In this document: positions 1-10,496 of the stretch, piece after piece
Numbering within the stretch: the first letter of the stretch is position 1
Layout: every line of letters begins with the position of its first letter
Source of the DNA: Antedon mediterranea
Lineage: Eukaryota > Echinodermata > Crinoidea > Comatulida > Antedonidae
Direction of reading: 5' to 3'
DNA length: 64,000 bases
NCBI RefSeq assembly: GCF_964355755.1
Contig: NC_092678.1
Span: 5,616,922-5,680,921 of the forward strand
Made by a program: the position numbers and the translations under genes
Notes under the pieces: model-generated
The model's database searches: none
Seen by the model: only the letters and a program-made list of their open reading frames with translations
What the model was told of the DNA's origin: nothing

Positions 1-48
1 GATGTATCACAATGAATTAAAGAATGTTCATGTAAATTTTAAACTCAC

Positions 49-2632
49 CCATCGTTCAAACTCCAGCGCTTTGCTTGCTAGTTCTTGCATGGCAACACAG
101 AGTGAATTCTATTGGAAGAATGCAATGTAATTATTAATTTATGAACCATATATGGATACATTTAGAATCACATGTCATTTATTCCATCTTATTATTCTTA
201 AACAAAATATGTATTTAACTCTGATTTACTGGTTACACACAAATTGAAAGTGAAACTGAATTACATCGGGTTAAAAATTGTATACCGTAATACTGCATTT
301 TGTTGTACTGTATATAGTAGTAGAAACCCCTTATTCAAGGGACACTGACATTATGTGTGTTTGTTTTTATTTAAAATCTATATTTATATACAAATTCAAA
401 ATAGGTATAAGACAACTCAATTAAACCCCAAACGTGTCACCTTAAGGCGTTCTACTATATTTTATTTCACTTTCAAACAAAGTGTAATTTCATGGGTGTA
501 TTGTTTTTTAAAGTTTTATTTATTGCACATGTAAGCGCTGCTCTAATCGATGATAAAAATTGGCTACAAAACATTATTGTAACATCCTGTTTGCATATAG
601 TATCAAGTATGTATAATTCATATTAGCATGTACACTTCAAGTAGATAAGAAGTAGACCTAGTGTTTAACCACTTATGTTCTACTGTAATGGTGCGACAAT
701 TGAGTGTTGAGAAAAACAATTGTTAAGCTATGTATACACTATCGAAGTTTATTTGACAAACAAAATGTGATGTGCCCATATATGGACATGATGATGTCAT
801 ATCACTACCATATTCGGGCATATCACCACCATATTTGAGTACATCACACTTTTTTTGTCAAACTAGTTTGATAGTGTAGATATAGCTTTATGTCTTTTGT
901 GGTAGACTCCTATTCTGGGGACACTTCTATTCAGGGCACACCTCTATTAAGGGGACACATTCCTCTGAACAAACTGGGTAAATATGTTTAACACTACTCA
1001 ACCTTTATTAGGTCCGCAAAACCGTTTCAATGTTTTTATTTACAGAGAATCCATTAAAAAAGCAATATTGCGATAATATTTATTTTGGATAAATGTTTTA
1101 CAATTTTTCAGAAAATTTGAGTCTAGTTATAGAGGCTTCTACATTAAAACAAACTAATTAAACTCAATGTTATATTATTGTAAATAGTAAACAAATGTAG
1201 TTACACTACAGTAACTACAGTAAAATAATTTTGACATAATCCCTTTAATCTGAAAGAAAGAGTTAAACAGAAGGATTTGATTATGAATTTATTGAAATAG
1301 CAACTTTAATTTCTTTGAGAAACATTATAAATGCATGACTTGTGGTTATTATTTTCATAATCCACAGTTAAATGCAACAATTTTGCATAAAGAATTTCAG
1401 CTCATAATTTAAATGTATTGTTACTTAACAGACCATGTCAGTACAACAATATTGTAACAATGTGTATTTTTTTTTACTAGCCCACACTGGGCAATTAGTT
1501 GTAGTTTTAACTTGCCCGATTGTCCTTCTATTGCCCGACTTTAAAACAATAATTGTTTTGTTACTTTTATAGATGTTTGGCATTTTTATTTCAAGTTTTG
1601 GCAACCTGATATATTACTTACAGGGAAAGTGACAATAAACGACCTACGTGCAAAATTGTAAAAGGCCTATATATTCGTTTTTTAATATATTCTCTGTTTA
1701 ATGAATATAACGGCTTTGGTCCCAACAAGGTGTAGACTGTTTTAGTGTTAAAACAAATTATATTCATTGTTCCCATATTTACTTACCTGGTAGTCCAATA
1801 TTCGTTGACACGATTCTTGAAGACTCTTCACATATTTTGCTAGCATTGCAGAATCTTGTTCAAACAATCCAAGTAAATATTGGGACTATAAATTAAAAGA
1901 TGAATTTCACACAAATAAAAGGCAAAATACCATGTCAATATATATATAATACATTTAGCATTATAAAAAAACCACACTATTTATCACACCCATAGTAGTA
2001 GACCTACGTTGACATAACAGTATGCATATTAATACATTTTTGTTCAATATACAAAAAATTGGCACAAAGTTCTGGACTGACAGACTTAAACAGGATATCG
2101 AAAAGAGGTCAATAATTTCCTGATGCAATATTCATTGTATTTTAATATGTTAATATTTGATCATTGCTTATGGGTTAACATCACCATATTATAATTTATT
2201 GTGTGTGATTATCGAAAATGAAACATATTTATAATACTTAATAATAGAGAAGACCCAATCAACTGCATTATGAGTCATCCATTCTACTTGCACTTTAATT
2301 TAACAATGTGTCAATTCTAATCTAGGATTGACTATTAAAAATTAGCGCCGAATGAGCACTTTTAAAATGGCTGAATACATGGGTGGAAGTCCTATCATTA
2401 AACTATAAGTAACATACGTCAAACAGAACAATAGTTGACATAGGGCCAAGCCCCCAGAGTAAAGGCCGTACGGTATATCTACGTACACAAAAATAATCTG
2501 TGAATAAGTTTTTCTGTTAATAACCGTATGCCAATAAATTATACATATATTTTCTTATCTGACGGTACACAAAGTATGGATAATTACCTGCGGTGAGTCT
2601 TCCTTGACATCTTCCAACCTAAGGCCTTCCAT
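49..2632 (-). CDS. APPL1: APPL1/APPL2-like BAR-domain adaptor, exons 1-3 (5' end of gene, continues off the left edge)
   Basis: Three coding exons read on the minus strand: 2588-2632 (15 codons from the ATG), 1787-1885 (33 codons) and 49-108 (20 codons), all in phase 0. Each internal boundary has GT/AG sites (GTAATT, GTAAGT and GTGAGT donors; TATAG and AATAG acceptors). The peptide starts MEGLRLEDVKEDSPQ, then SQYLLGLFEQDSAMLAKYVK, then NSLCVAMQELASKALEFERW. This follows the N-terminus of APPL proteins (LEDSPQ, LLG-FE-D, then the first BAR helix) over the whole length. APPL proteins are Rab5 effectors with BAR, PH and PTB domains on early endosomes, linking membrane receptors to signalling; only the start of the BAR domain is in this window. 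The gene is divergent from the epimerase gene at 4306. APPL1 and APPL2 cannot be told apart here. Confidence 0.85.
109..1786 (-). other. APPL-like intron 2
   Basis: AT-rich intron of 1678 bases between exons 3 and 2. No further coding exon was seen. It contains a small foldback element at 724-889, listed separately, and otherwise nothing I can name. Confidence 0.6.
724..889. repeat. Short foldback MITE-like element in APPL intron 2
   Basis: The left arm (TAAGCTATGTATACACTATC, then TTTGACAAA and GTGATGT) is repeated inverted at the right (ACATCAC, TTTGTCAAA, GATAGTGTAGATATAGCTTTA). The arms are about 55 bases with several mismatches around a short centre that includes a degenerate ATATCAC-ACCATAT direct repeat. 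It has no coding potential. The size and structure fit a non-autonomous DNA transposon; the superfamily is unknown. Confidence 0.5.
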
Positions 2633-4305
2633 TGTTGATTTTTTTTTAAAGATTTTAGGCCTAGCCTAGCCCACTTTCTCCGTCAAAATTGTTTTGCATT
2701 CACTTTATTTATTTCTGGGTTGATTTCGCGCGAAATTGGTGGCGCTATACTCAAATTTGCCTGTTCCATTTTTTATGTAGGGTTTAACTTTAATATTTAA
2801 AGTCCTAAATAAATAGTATAAACATTTAATATAATGATAAAACGCAATACACATCATTTCCAAATTTAATTAATTACTTTATGCTCGAATAATGTAAACA
2901 ATATTTTCTTATTTTGTAAGAATTTAATGGTATTATTACTCAATCTCCACCTATTTATTTTGGCCGATTCTGTTGACCATGCCCCTGTTACGCTTCATTG
3001 ATCATCAAAACAAAAAACAGTTTTACGTGTGGCGGTGTGGTTTTAAACTTGCTTTTGCCGGTTAATTAACATAGATATTTTTATAAATAGAACGTACAGG
3101 TAGACAGTCGTCAAAAAAGTAACAAGAATATTCTGTAGTTTAGGAAGAATGTACGGTACTAGCTATATAGCTAGCTACTTTATTTAGAATACTACATATC
3201 TAGGCTACTAGTATAAACTTTAGTACAGAGTACTATTAAGTATTAACTACTCTAGCACTGTAGCAGGATTCTAGAGTTTGCTAGTATATTTACTATAAGA
3301 TTATACCTGATAGGCACTTTAGACTTTTCAAGGATAGGAGAGTGTAGATGACCTAGGCCTACATCAATTGAAAATACTGCTGTAATCCTGGGGAAGGTGG
3401 TCGGACACCCTACAAACATTATTTGGTTTGTGGTCACACTTCTCTTGTGTCTATTATTATACTGAGCGTTGGGCGTGCCCTTGTTTTTAAATGGGCCCTT
3501 ATGTTGACACAGGAACTGATTGTAACTAGTTGGGGTTGCCTTATAGCACACCGACGCGATTTGTAGTTGTATATGCACCAGTATGCGCGAGCGATTTTAC
3601 AGTAAAATCGAACTGATCCCTACTGGTCGTGATTACCCATACCGTACTCGTGACTCAATTCTAAGTTTTCTGTTTCGGAATAAATAGAACATAGGCAACT
3701 GAAGTTGCTCGGAGCACTTATGTCGACACAGTTGAGTTGAGTTTCATGTTGACATAGAGCACCTTAATTAGTACAGTGCATGTCGGATTGTCAGTCACCA
3801 TACTTTACCCCAAAAATTCCCTCTAGCTAGGTAATGGCATTCAATTGTTAGACCTTATGTCGAGTACATCCACGATAGCTAGTAGTGCTCGGGTCGCACG
3901 TTAACCCACACCCCCATGTGTGAAAGGTAAAAATACAGTATTTTTACTACTTTTTGATATCTATTTTTGACAGACTATTAATATTATGTTCGTGCTCCTC
4001 CATCTAGAATATTCTGCATCCTCCACTGCATGTACCCATAAGCAAGGATGTAGTTGAGAAGTATTGGGATGGGTGTCAAAGGTTAAGGACAGGTTGCTTT
4101 ATAGCATATGCTCCTGCTTTTTAGCATACGTAATGTAGGTATCTAACCTTTAGTGGGTGTTGTGTTGAAATTTGTCAACATCACAATTACATCCATGGAT
4201 ATTCCCTCATAAATTTAGAGTTAAGAATAAAAATTAAAATATTCTTAATTTCTTTTCAATCAATTTAGATCAATATTTTGAAGCAACGAATTGAATTTGA
4301 CTAAA
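2633..4305. other. Divergent intergenic/promoter region between APPL-like and RENBP-like genes
   Basis: 1.67 kb separating the two start codons. It should hold the 5' UTRs and promoters of both genes. An E2F-like palindrome lies near the APPL side. A 108-codon minus-strand ORF at 3252-3578 has no recognisable domain and is probably spurious. Clusters of CTAG/AGCTAGCT palindromes around 3160-3220 are the only other structure seen. Confidence 0.5.
2723..2736. promoter_or_regulatory. E2F-like palindromic site near the APPL start
   Basis: ATTTCGCGCGAAAT is a perfect 14-base palindrome containing the E2F/DP consensus TTTCGCGC in both orientations. It lies about 90 bases upstream of the APPL ATG. 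CpG-containing sites are rare in this AT-rich sequence, which makes chance less likely. The function is inferred from the motif only. Confidence 0.45.
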
Positions 4306-6142
4306 ATGGGTTCAGTATCAAGAATTGAAGAGTTTCTTTCAAAGATGGAGATGGAATTGGACACGGCTGTTAACTTCTGGCTCAAGTATTCACATGATGA
4401 CAAACATGGGTAATTATGACAATATAAACTTAATTAGCATAGAGCAGTTGAGTGACGCAAACTATAGCCATCAAATTGGCACAGGCTTAAGACTCTCTTT
4501 GATCATACAGGTAGTTTAGGTGGTGGTCTTCTCAGAGAGAGATACATTTAAAAATGGAGGTCCAGTGTGTACATCTCGCTCATGTGCATGACTTTAGACA
4601 ACCCAGTGGTTTTTTTGGAAGAATAGGGGGGTTACTCTGGTGTACTGGTCCATCTCATCCCCTATCATGAACAGAAGAATGACACAGTTGGACCTTTAAG
4701 CTTGAATTCCATTAGAATGCACAAGTGCAAGCACTACACCAACAAGTTGACGAATCACAAGTGACAGTTTAAATAATCCATCACTTGTGAGTAGTCAAAT
4801 TACGGGTGTTGTGCTTACATCCTTGTGTTGCGAGCAGGAACGCTAGTAGTAGACCAAACCAAGTACCGTTTTTGATTACGATCATGTTGGAACTTACCTC
4901 ACGACGTTAAATAATCCATCGTTTGTGAGTAGTCAAATTACTGGTGTTGTGCTTATCCTTGTGTTGCGCCCTAGTGGGAACCAAGTTTTAGGGAAGATGA
5001 AAAGTGTTATTGTTTGTAACATCTAGTTCACCACTTGTAATTTAGAGTGCAATATAAATAATATTCATTATCCATCCATTGCATAGATGTAATGCATTTT
5101 TGTGCACTATTTCTTTTATTTTTTTGTGTTGTTTTTTAGAGGCTTTTTCACATGCCTAAGTAAAGATGGCAAAATATATGATGAAACTAAATATTGTTGG
5201 TTGCAAGGACGACAGGTATGGACGTATTGTAAGCTATACAACACAGTACCAAAATATCACACAGAGCAGGTGCTACATGCTGCTGTTAAGGGTATGTACA
5301 ATCAGTGCCAATAGGCCTAAGATTTGCATTAATTGAATGCTGTCCTCTTTTAATTCTTGTGTAGTTTTATGGAACAACTTTTTTCTTTATAATTCATAAC
5401 AACTATAGCACTGCAATCGTACCCAGACTCCTGCCGAGTTTTCGAAATCTCCCATTTCCTATAAAGGTGCATTTTCTCTAAAGGTGCATTTTCTCATGTT
5501 TTAAATATAAAATGAGTATCATGTTAATAATAGTGCTCATATTTATTTTTTAAGCAACAATTTGCCATACTTTGTGCCCCAGCCAGCATACTCATTGTTT
5601 TCTATAGATGCTGATTTTTATAGAGCCCTCTGTGTTTTTCTGATATATTTTTTTAAATATAATGTCCTTTTTTGTTTATCTGCGCTGATAATAAAGTTTC
5701 CCAATATTTCACTTTCTCAAGATTAGTTGGGACCACTGTAGTTGACTATGGAAAAAAAAATGTCTGAATGGATACACATTCACTGTGAATCATAAGCATG
5801 GTTTGAAAACCTTATATGGTGCAAAGCTTTTAATAACTGAGTGTTACAAAAAAAAACAACTAATTGACGGTATATCTTCTAAACAATTTACAATATTAAA
5901 AATGTTTTCAAAGTATGAATAAAACAAGACTAATTTATTGAATAACTGTACATTTATAATTATTACTTGCAGGTGGAGAATTTCTGATGAAGCATGTGAA
6001 AAGTCCAACAAGTGATAAATGTTTCTTCTCTGTGACAAGAGATGGACAACCAATTAAGGTACAAAGGACAATATTCTCTGAGTGTTTCTATCTGCTTGCC
6101 ATGTCGGAATTAGGAAGAGCTACTGGTGAACAGAAATACAAA
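4306..6142 (+). CDS. RENBP: N-acyl-D-glucosamine 2-epimerase (renin-binding protein), exons 1-3, 3' part not found
   Basis: Three exons: 4306-4409, 5140-5291 and 5973-6142 (142 codons), with donors GTAATT, GTATGT and GTGAGT and AG acceptors. The joins preserve frame across split glycine codons. The peptide carries hallmarks of the family: [18 protein letters not shown], then [15 protein letters not shown], then GGEFLMKH and [19 protein letters not shown]. This covers roughly the first third of the usual enzyme of about 400 residues, which is an (alpha/alpha)6 barrel interconverting N-acetylglucosamine and N-acetylmannosamine in the cytosol. The last donor at 6143 is intact, so transcription should continue. 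I saw no exon encoding the rest in the following 2 kb or among longer ORFs of the window. Either the gene is truncated by rearrangement or its 3' half lies beyond the receptor array. Confidence 0.85.
4771..4967 (+). repeat. Duplicated 60-base segment in RENBP intron 1, offset 138
   Basis: The segment starting AAATAATCCATC at 4771 recurs at 4909 with a few changes (TGTGAGTAGTCAAATTAC, then GGTGTTGTGCTTA in both). It is a local tandem duplication of about 138 bases with a diverged spacer. No function is apparent. Confidence 0.6.
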
Positions 6143-6742
6143 GTGAGTTTCCATATTACTTTATACTTTATTACATTTTTGTTTGCACTCTTTACTGTAG
6201 ATCAAAAGGTTTAACAGAAAGTGGCTGCTTACATTACAGTTTAATGTTATGCCACTGGCAGGACCTCAATGTCAGAAATTTGAAATTTCATTAAATTTAA
6301 ATAATCTAATGGATCAGTACAAAAGGTTGAAAAGCCAAAGTCATACATGGGATGTAGAAATGTAGGCCGGTGTAAATGACGTAAAAGGTTACCCAGGTTC
6401 GTTGAACCATCCGGGTAAGTAATGTGGAATGTATTCAACGTTAAGTCAACCTGAGATGTTCCTGTGTGCTTGCGTTTTCGCGGTGTAAATAGTCCCGCAT
6501 ATGTTTTCCCGGTCATCAGGACATAACACAGGTTTGATTTTAGCTTGTAGGTGTGAAAGGAGTAATAGTTACACACTGTTTAAGAACCATGTCATGATAC
6601 CATACTTTCTTTTGCAATATGTTTTAGCCTAACAGCATCTCAGTCTTTTATTCTCCTACCTCCTACAGGCTTAACGTTGGCAATTAGTTCTTGTATACAT
6701 GATCTTGTGTACATTTACCATTCAACAATTATTTGCCATCGT

Positions 6743-6830
6743 TACACATCACATGTACAGCTTGTACACATCACATGTACAGCTTGTACACATCACATGT
6801 ACAGCTTGTACACATCACATGTACAGCTTG
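6743..6830 (+). repeat. Minisatellite, four perfect 22-base units
   Basis: Four contiguous identical copies of a 22-base unit (TACACATCACATGTACAGCT plus TG), at 6743, 6765, 6787 and 6809. The unit contains the palindrome ACATGT. Because 22 is not a multiple of three, the two overlapping plus-strand ORFs here are by-products of the repeat. Confidence 0.95.
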
Positions 6831-7068
6831 TATAAATATAGTATGCAATTCTATTTTACAGTTATTTCTGAATCATATCCATAAAGAAACAATTTCAAAC
6901 TTTTATTTTTGTTTATACGTGATTGTGTAAACTTTTATAGATATCATTAGACAGTTTGTTAGTACTAATAATTGTTGATTTCTTAAGTATGGTGATTTAA
7001 ACAACTACATTTCTTATTACTCTATATAAATATGGTTAATCAAGCATTCTGCTTATAATTATTATCAA

Positions 7069-7330
7069 TCAATCAATCGTTCGATTTATATAGCGCCATT
7101 CCAACATTACAGTAAAAGCATAGGATCGTTCACACCAAATTTGCACAATTTGAAGGCGTACCTGATTCAAACTCTGAATTTGGTGCGATAGATCAAGAAG
7201 CAATTTGTTCTTTTGACCAATCAACAGTGAGCATGAATGACAACGGATATCCAAATTCATGCTGTGAAAGAACGCTCAATGCTCGCGATATTTTCCTCAG
7301 GGTGCCAGAGCAAATGCGGACGCGATGTGA
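7069..7330. repeat. Probable interspersed repeat with TATATAGCGCC motif
   Basis: It begins with an ATCA microsatellite and GATTTATATAGCGCC, a motif I associate with dispersed repeats of marine invertebrate genomes. The base composition is more GC-rich than its surroundings. The boundaries and class are not established from this window alone. Confidence 0.35.
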
Positions 7331-7589
7331 AAGCAGCTTTACACAGTAATTCCTTGATTCCCAGGGCTGGTGTTTATATAAACAAGCTTATACATAATTC
7401 CTAGGTGTTATACTGTATTGTATTACTTGTGTGACTTTATTTAATAACATTTTGATGGAAATAATGAAAAATATGCATTGGTTTTATACTGACATAAACA
7501 GTTTATACTCTTTGACTTACAACCTATAAAAATGTGATTTTTATAACCATTCATGAAATGCAAATATTTCATACATTCAAAATTAATGA

Positions 7590-8050
7590 AAGATCCTATT
7601 TTATTACCGTATTTATTTGAATAAACGCAGGGTTTTGAATGAATGCCTCCGTCGGAATATACAACCCCCATAGAACATCATTTTGAATAAATCACCTCTC
7701 AACCCCCATCTCCCCCCACACGATTAACCGCCCAGGACCTTTATTTACTCGCATAAACGCCCCGCCACATGCATATACACAATACATGTATTACAACAGA
7801 TTTCTATTTGTAGTAGAGTTAATTGCTTGACATGATCTACAATTACCAAGCATTTTTATTTTTACTGTATTTTATCACTTCTTGATATTAATTTTGTTGC
7901 TTTTTTTCATATCTAGGGGGTATTTATTTGATTAAACGTGTTACCATATTACACCCAAAAAATAAATGTTCCCCTGAATAAACGGCTCCATCAATAGACA
8001 AGCCCTAAAAACCCTCCTGCACAATAAACACCCTGCGGCGTGTATTTGAA
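7590..8050 (-). repeat. AATAAACG-rich MITE-like element, reverse copy
   Basis: It is rich in TGAATAAACG and TTTATTCG motifs. Its middle (ACAGATTTCTATTTGTAGTAG, then ACCAAGCATTTTTATTTTTACTG) is the reverse complement of 61085-61190, and part of it also occurs at 37862-37985 and 46090-46209. It is therefore a dispersed family with at least four full or partial copies here. It is non-coding and its superfamily is unknown. Confidence 0.6.
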
Positions 8051-8172
8051 CAAATGTGCTCATCAACAACTTTCATAACTAAACCAACAACAAACAATCA
8101 AGATTTATCTTTAAAAATGGAGTCCCAAATATATGCAACAACATTTCACCAGATTCAATTGGTTCTAATATA

Positions 8173-9141
8173 TTACACTCTTTGCTCATCTTCATTATGT
8201 CTTTGACCTATTGGAATGGTTCTTATTTGAGGTTTAGGATTGGAAGCAAAGCAGCATAGCATACGCTTAAATCCGTTTCTTAATTCTGTAATACGCCACC
8301 AATATACAATGGGATTTAAAGCAGAATTCATCATTAGAAGTGGAAACAAAATCTGATAGAAAGACTCAGTAAAAGAGTCACAGTGAGTTGACGTAAATAA
8401 ACATAACAATAGTACCTGGGTTGGTATCATACAAAAGAAGAGTGAAAAAAGTAGAATACTAAATGTGATAAAAACTGATCGTAATCTGGCCTGTCTAGCA
8501 GATCTAGCAGTAGCTGATGCGAGTTGTTTAGTTTTATGTTTTAAAATAATATACATAAAAATATAAACAAATGCAATAATAGTAGTCAAAGTCAAACTTG
8601 CACCCACTACTACAGGAATGTAGAGACTAGAGTATTGCACTTTATCATTTCCAAAAATAAAAATTAAGCTTAAAACTATTAATGTCCATATGCAAGTACA
8701 TACTGTTGCCAATTTCTTTTCTGTAACAACATTTTGGTATTTTATCGGAGCAGCAATAGCTAGAAAACGTTCCATACTCACAGCAAGAACAAATGATTGT
8801 GAATTGTTCATCATTAACATCCCCGTAATTACAATTACACCATTTACAGGAAAATCATTATATAATGATATAAAAACAAAAGTAACAAGACAACTTAATA
8901 TGTCAGCAACAGCCAAGTTAACAATCAACACATTAGATTTCTTTCTTAGTTGTTGATTGCAGCAGACAACCAAAATAACAAACAGGTTTTCCAATATTCC
9001 TGCAACCGTAATGATACAGGTGAACAAAGTACTGATTGGGCTTATTTTCAAGCCTAAAATGGCATAATACTTGGGGTATTCCCATAAAGCGTAGTTATCC
9101 TTGTAGTAGTAATTGAAATCTGTTTTATTTCCATCTTCCAT
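8173..9141 (-). CDS. Rhodopsin-class (class A) GPCR, array member 1, intact
   Basis: 322 residues with seven hydrophobic segments at about 38-60, 71-95, 100-122, 143-163, 172-200, 222-249 and 262-283. Class A landmarks: N52 in TM1 (GILENL), LAVAD with D80 in TM2, W152 in TM4, C237-x-I-P240 in TM6, and NPIVY at 276-280 in TM7 followed by helix 8 (ELRNGFKRMLCCF). The DRY motif is ERF (124-126). The TM3 cysteine that normally bonds to loop 2 is absent, and the TM6 tryptophan is replaced by M. The N-terminus has one N-glycosylation site (NKT) and a Tyr-rich stretch. A splice acceptor (CTTACACCAG) lies two bases before the ATG, so a 5' exon is expected; I could not place it surely. The ligand is unknown. 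A chemosensory or peptide/lipid receptor is inferred from the array context. Confidence 0.9.
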   Translation of the reverse strand: MEDGNKTDFNYYYKDNYALWEYPKYYAILGLKISPISTLFTCIITVAGILENLFVILVVCCNQQLRKKSNVLIVNLAVADILSCLVTFVFISLYNDFPVNGVIVITGMLMMNNSQSFVLAVSMERFLAIAAPIKYQNVVTEKKLATVCTCIWTLIVLSLIFIFGNDKVQYSSLYIPVVVGASLTLTTIIAFVYIFMYIILKHKTKQLASATARSARQARLRSVFITFSILLFSLFFCMIPTQVLLLCLFTSTHCDSFTESFYQILFPLLMMNSALNPIVYWWRITELRNGFKRMLCCFASNPKPQIRTIPIGQRHNEDEQRV

Positions 9142-9795
9142 TTCTGGTGTAAGAAAATGTATAATGTATTTTTAGACTTACATTTTGTTTATCCATTTGT
9201 TACTATAGATATACTACTGTAAATTGGTTTATCTACAAAACTGTCAAGTATTTACAATTATATACAGTAGCATGGCTTCATCAAAGTTTAAGTTATTAAA
9301 ACTGAAGACATTATGTATAACAACACTGACGAGACCTAATAAGATTGAAACTGTACTAATATAATAATAATAGAATACTTTTTGATTTTAATAAATATTA
9401 TTTTTATCAAAGACGTCATAACTGGTTATCCTAACGTTTCTAACTTCTTTTTTTTTATGTTTACCTAGTTTTCGTTGATTGTTATCGTCTTACAAGGATA
9501 CAAGGAAACTTTATTCATCCCAACTTGGGAAATTGTGTTGCTGTCTTATTACAATGCCGTAAAGAAAAGAGAAATGATAGGCCTAAAACATAAGTGTGAT
9601 AATAATAATAAGTATAAGTATAATAATAAGTATAATAATAGTATAAGTGGTAAAATAATAGAAATATTTGAAACAATAACTTAAGAAATACTTCATACTC
9701 ACAGAAAAAAAAAACAGTAACAAAGAATTGCTCAGAAATATCTCCAATTACAACTGTAGCTTAACTTAAGGAAAAATAAATTTGTTTACATGATA
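9142..9795. other. 5' flank of receptor 1
   Basis: AT-rich flank. A possible upstream splice donor is CTAG/GTAAAC near 9466 (minus strand). A retroposon tail lies around 9500-9560, and an AATAATAAGTAT microsatellite-like run at 9601-9660 creates a spurious plus-strand ORF. Confidence 0.4.
9500..9560 (-). repeat. Possible 3' end of a CR1/L2-type retroposon
   Basis: Read on the minus strand it contains AATTTCCCAAGTTGGGATGA followed by ATAAAGTTT, a short hairpin plus tail of the kind seen at the 3' ends of CR1/L2-type LINEs and their SINEs. A similar minus-strand hairpin (TTTCCCAATGGGGATAATA) occurs at 34930-34960. The assignment rests on motif resemblance only. Confidence 0.35.
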
Positions 9796-9958
9796 ACGGC
9801 CAAGTTAACAAGCAAAACATTTGATTTCTTTCTTAGTTGATGATTGCAGCAGACAACCAAAATAAAACAGGTTTTCCAATATTCCTGCAACCATAATGAT
9901 AATCACAAAAGCAAAGTACTGATTAGATGTATTTTCACATCCAAAGAGTAATTATACC
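9796..9958 (-). pseudogene. GPCR fragment (N-terminus to TM2 only)
   Basis: On the minus strand it matches the part of the array receptors from just before TM1 through the KKSN loop and LAVAD region (shared blocks GCAGACAACC and AACAGGTTTTCCAATATTCC on the plus strand). About three bases are missing in TM1, and nothing of TM3-TM7 follows. It is a remnant of an incomplete duplication or deletion. Confidence 0.8.
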
Positions 9959-10016
9959 TGCGATAATTAAAATTCTTTGGAAAAAAAATTAAAATCTTCT
10001 ATATTATTATTAAAAA

Positions 10017-10315
10017 TAAAGATGTCCTCCAAAAACAAGAAAAATTAAGATTAATAAAATCAGACTTTAAATAAGCCATTTTGCAGTTTTAATAAAGTTA
10101 TTCACTTCTGTAAAAAAAAAAATTAGTTCACTTATAAAAAGACAAAAGAAACAGTTAATTTTAACAACAGACAGACAATTTAAGAATTTTTTTGCTTTAA
10201 ATTACATTTTTATTTTTAGGTAAACAATTTTTTTTCCTATCCAGTTATTACTATTACGTCACATTAAAATGGCATATTGAAAAAAAATTTTGTTTAGGGG
10301 ACAAAATATTTTTAA
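10017..10315. mobile_element. Degraded MITE related to 50771-51106
   Basis: The ends AAAGATGTCCTCC and AGGGGACAAAATATTTTTAA are a decayed pair of inverted repeats. The interior (AAGATTAATAAAATCAGACTTT, then CATTTTGCAGTTTTAATAAAGTTA) aligns with the intact element at 50771-51106. Non-coding. Confidence 0.65.
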
Positions 10316-10496
10316 TTTTTTTTAAGCGATTAATTTAGTCATGAAATTGGATTGAAAATATCTTACCTTAAACTTTAATTAATTTAAAAATTTGATATAA
10401 TTATTTTCCATAGCCTTGATTATTAATTTCCATAATACAATAAGAAATGTGCACAAGTTTGTGCTAGTGTCAAATGGAACACGTTTATTAGAGTAA

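Larger units (their letters stand above)
6143..8172. other. Region between the last RENBP exon and the first receptor gene
   Basis: No gene was recognised. It contains the 22-base tandem repeat at 6743, an interspersed segment with the TTATATAGCGCC motif around 7069-7330, and an AATAAACG-rich element at 7590-8050. A 109-codon minus-strand ORF at 6247-6576 has no domain that I recognise; it sits in a less AT-rich patch (6370-6520) and could be a decayed repeat. Confidence 0.5.

Noticed and set aside
3252-3578. 108-codon minus-strand ORF between APPL and RENBP
   Set aside because: No domain, repeat or splice context was recognised; in an intergenic region of this length such an ORF can occur by chance.
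6247-6576. 109-codon minus-strand ORF after RENBP exon 3
   Set aside because: It does not encode the missing epimerase part on either strand and has no known motif. Kept as an unexplained note in the gap entry, not as a gene.
6743-6830. Regular direct repeats resembling a CRISPR array
   Set aside because: The units are contiguous without spacers, and the genome is animal; it is a minisatellite.
8690-8956. Plus-strand ORF opposite receptor 1, and similar ORFs at 36629, 51863, 54312 and 59499
   Set aside because: These are mirror images of conserved receptor coding sequence. They appear at the same place in each paralog because the sense strand is conserved, and they have no independent motif or start context.
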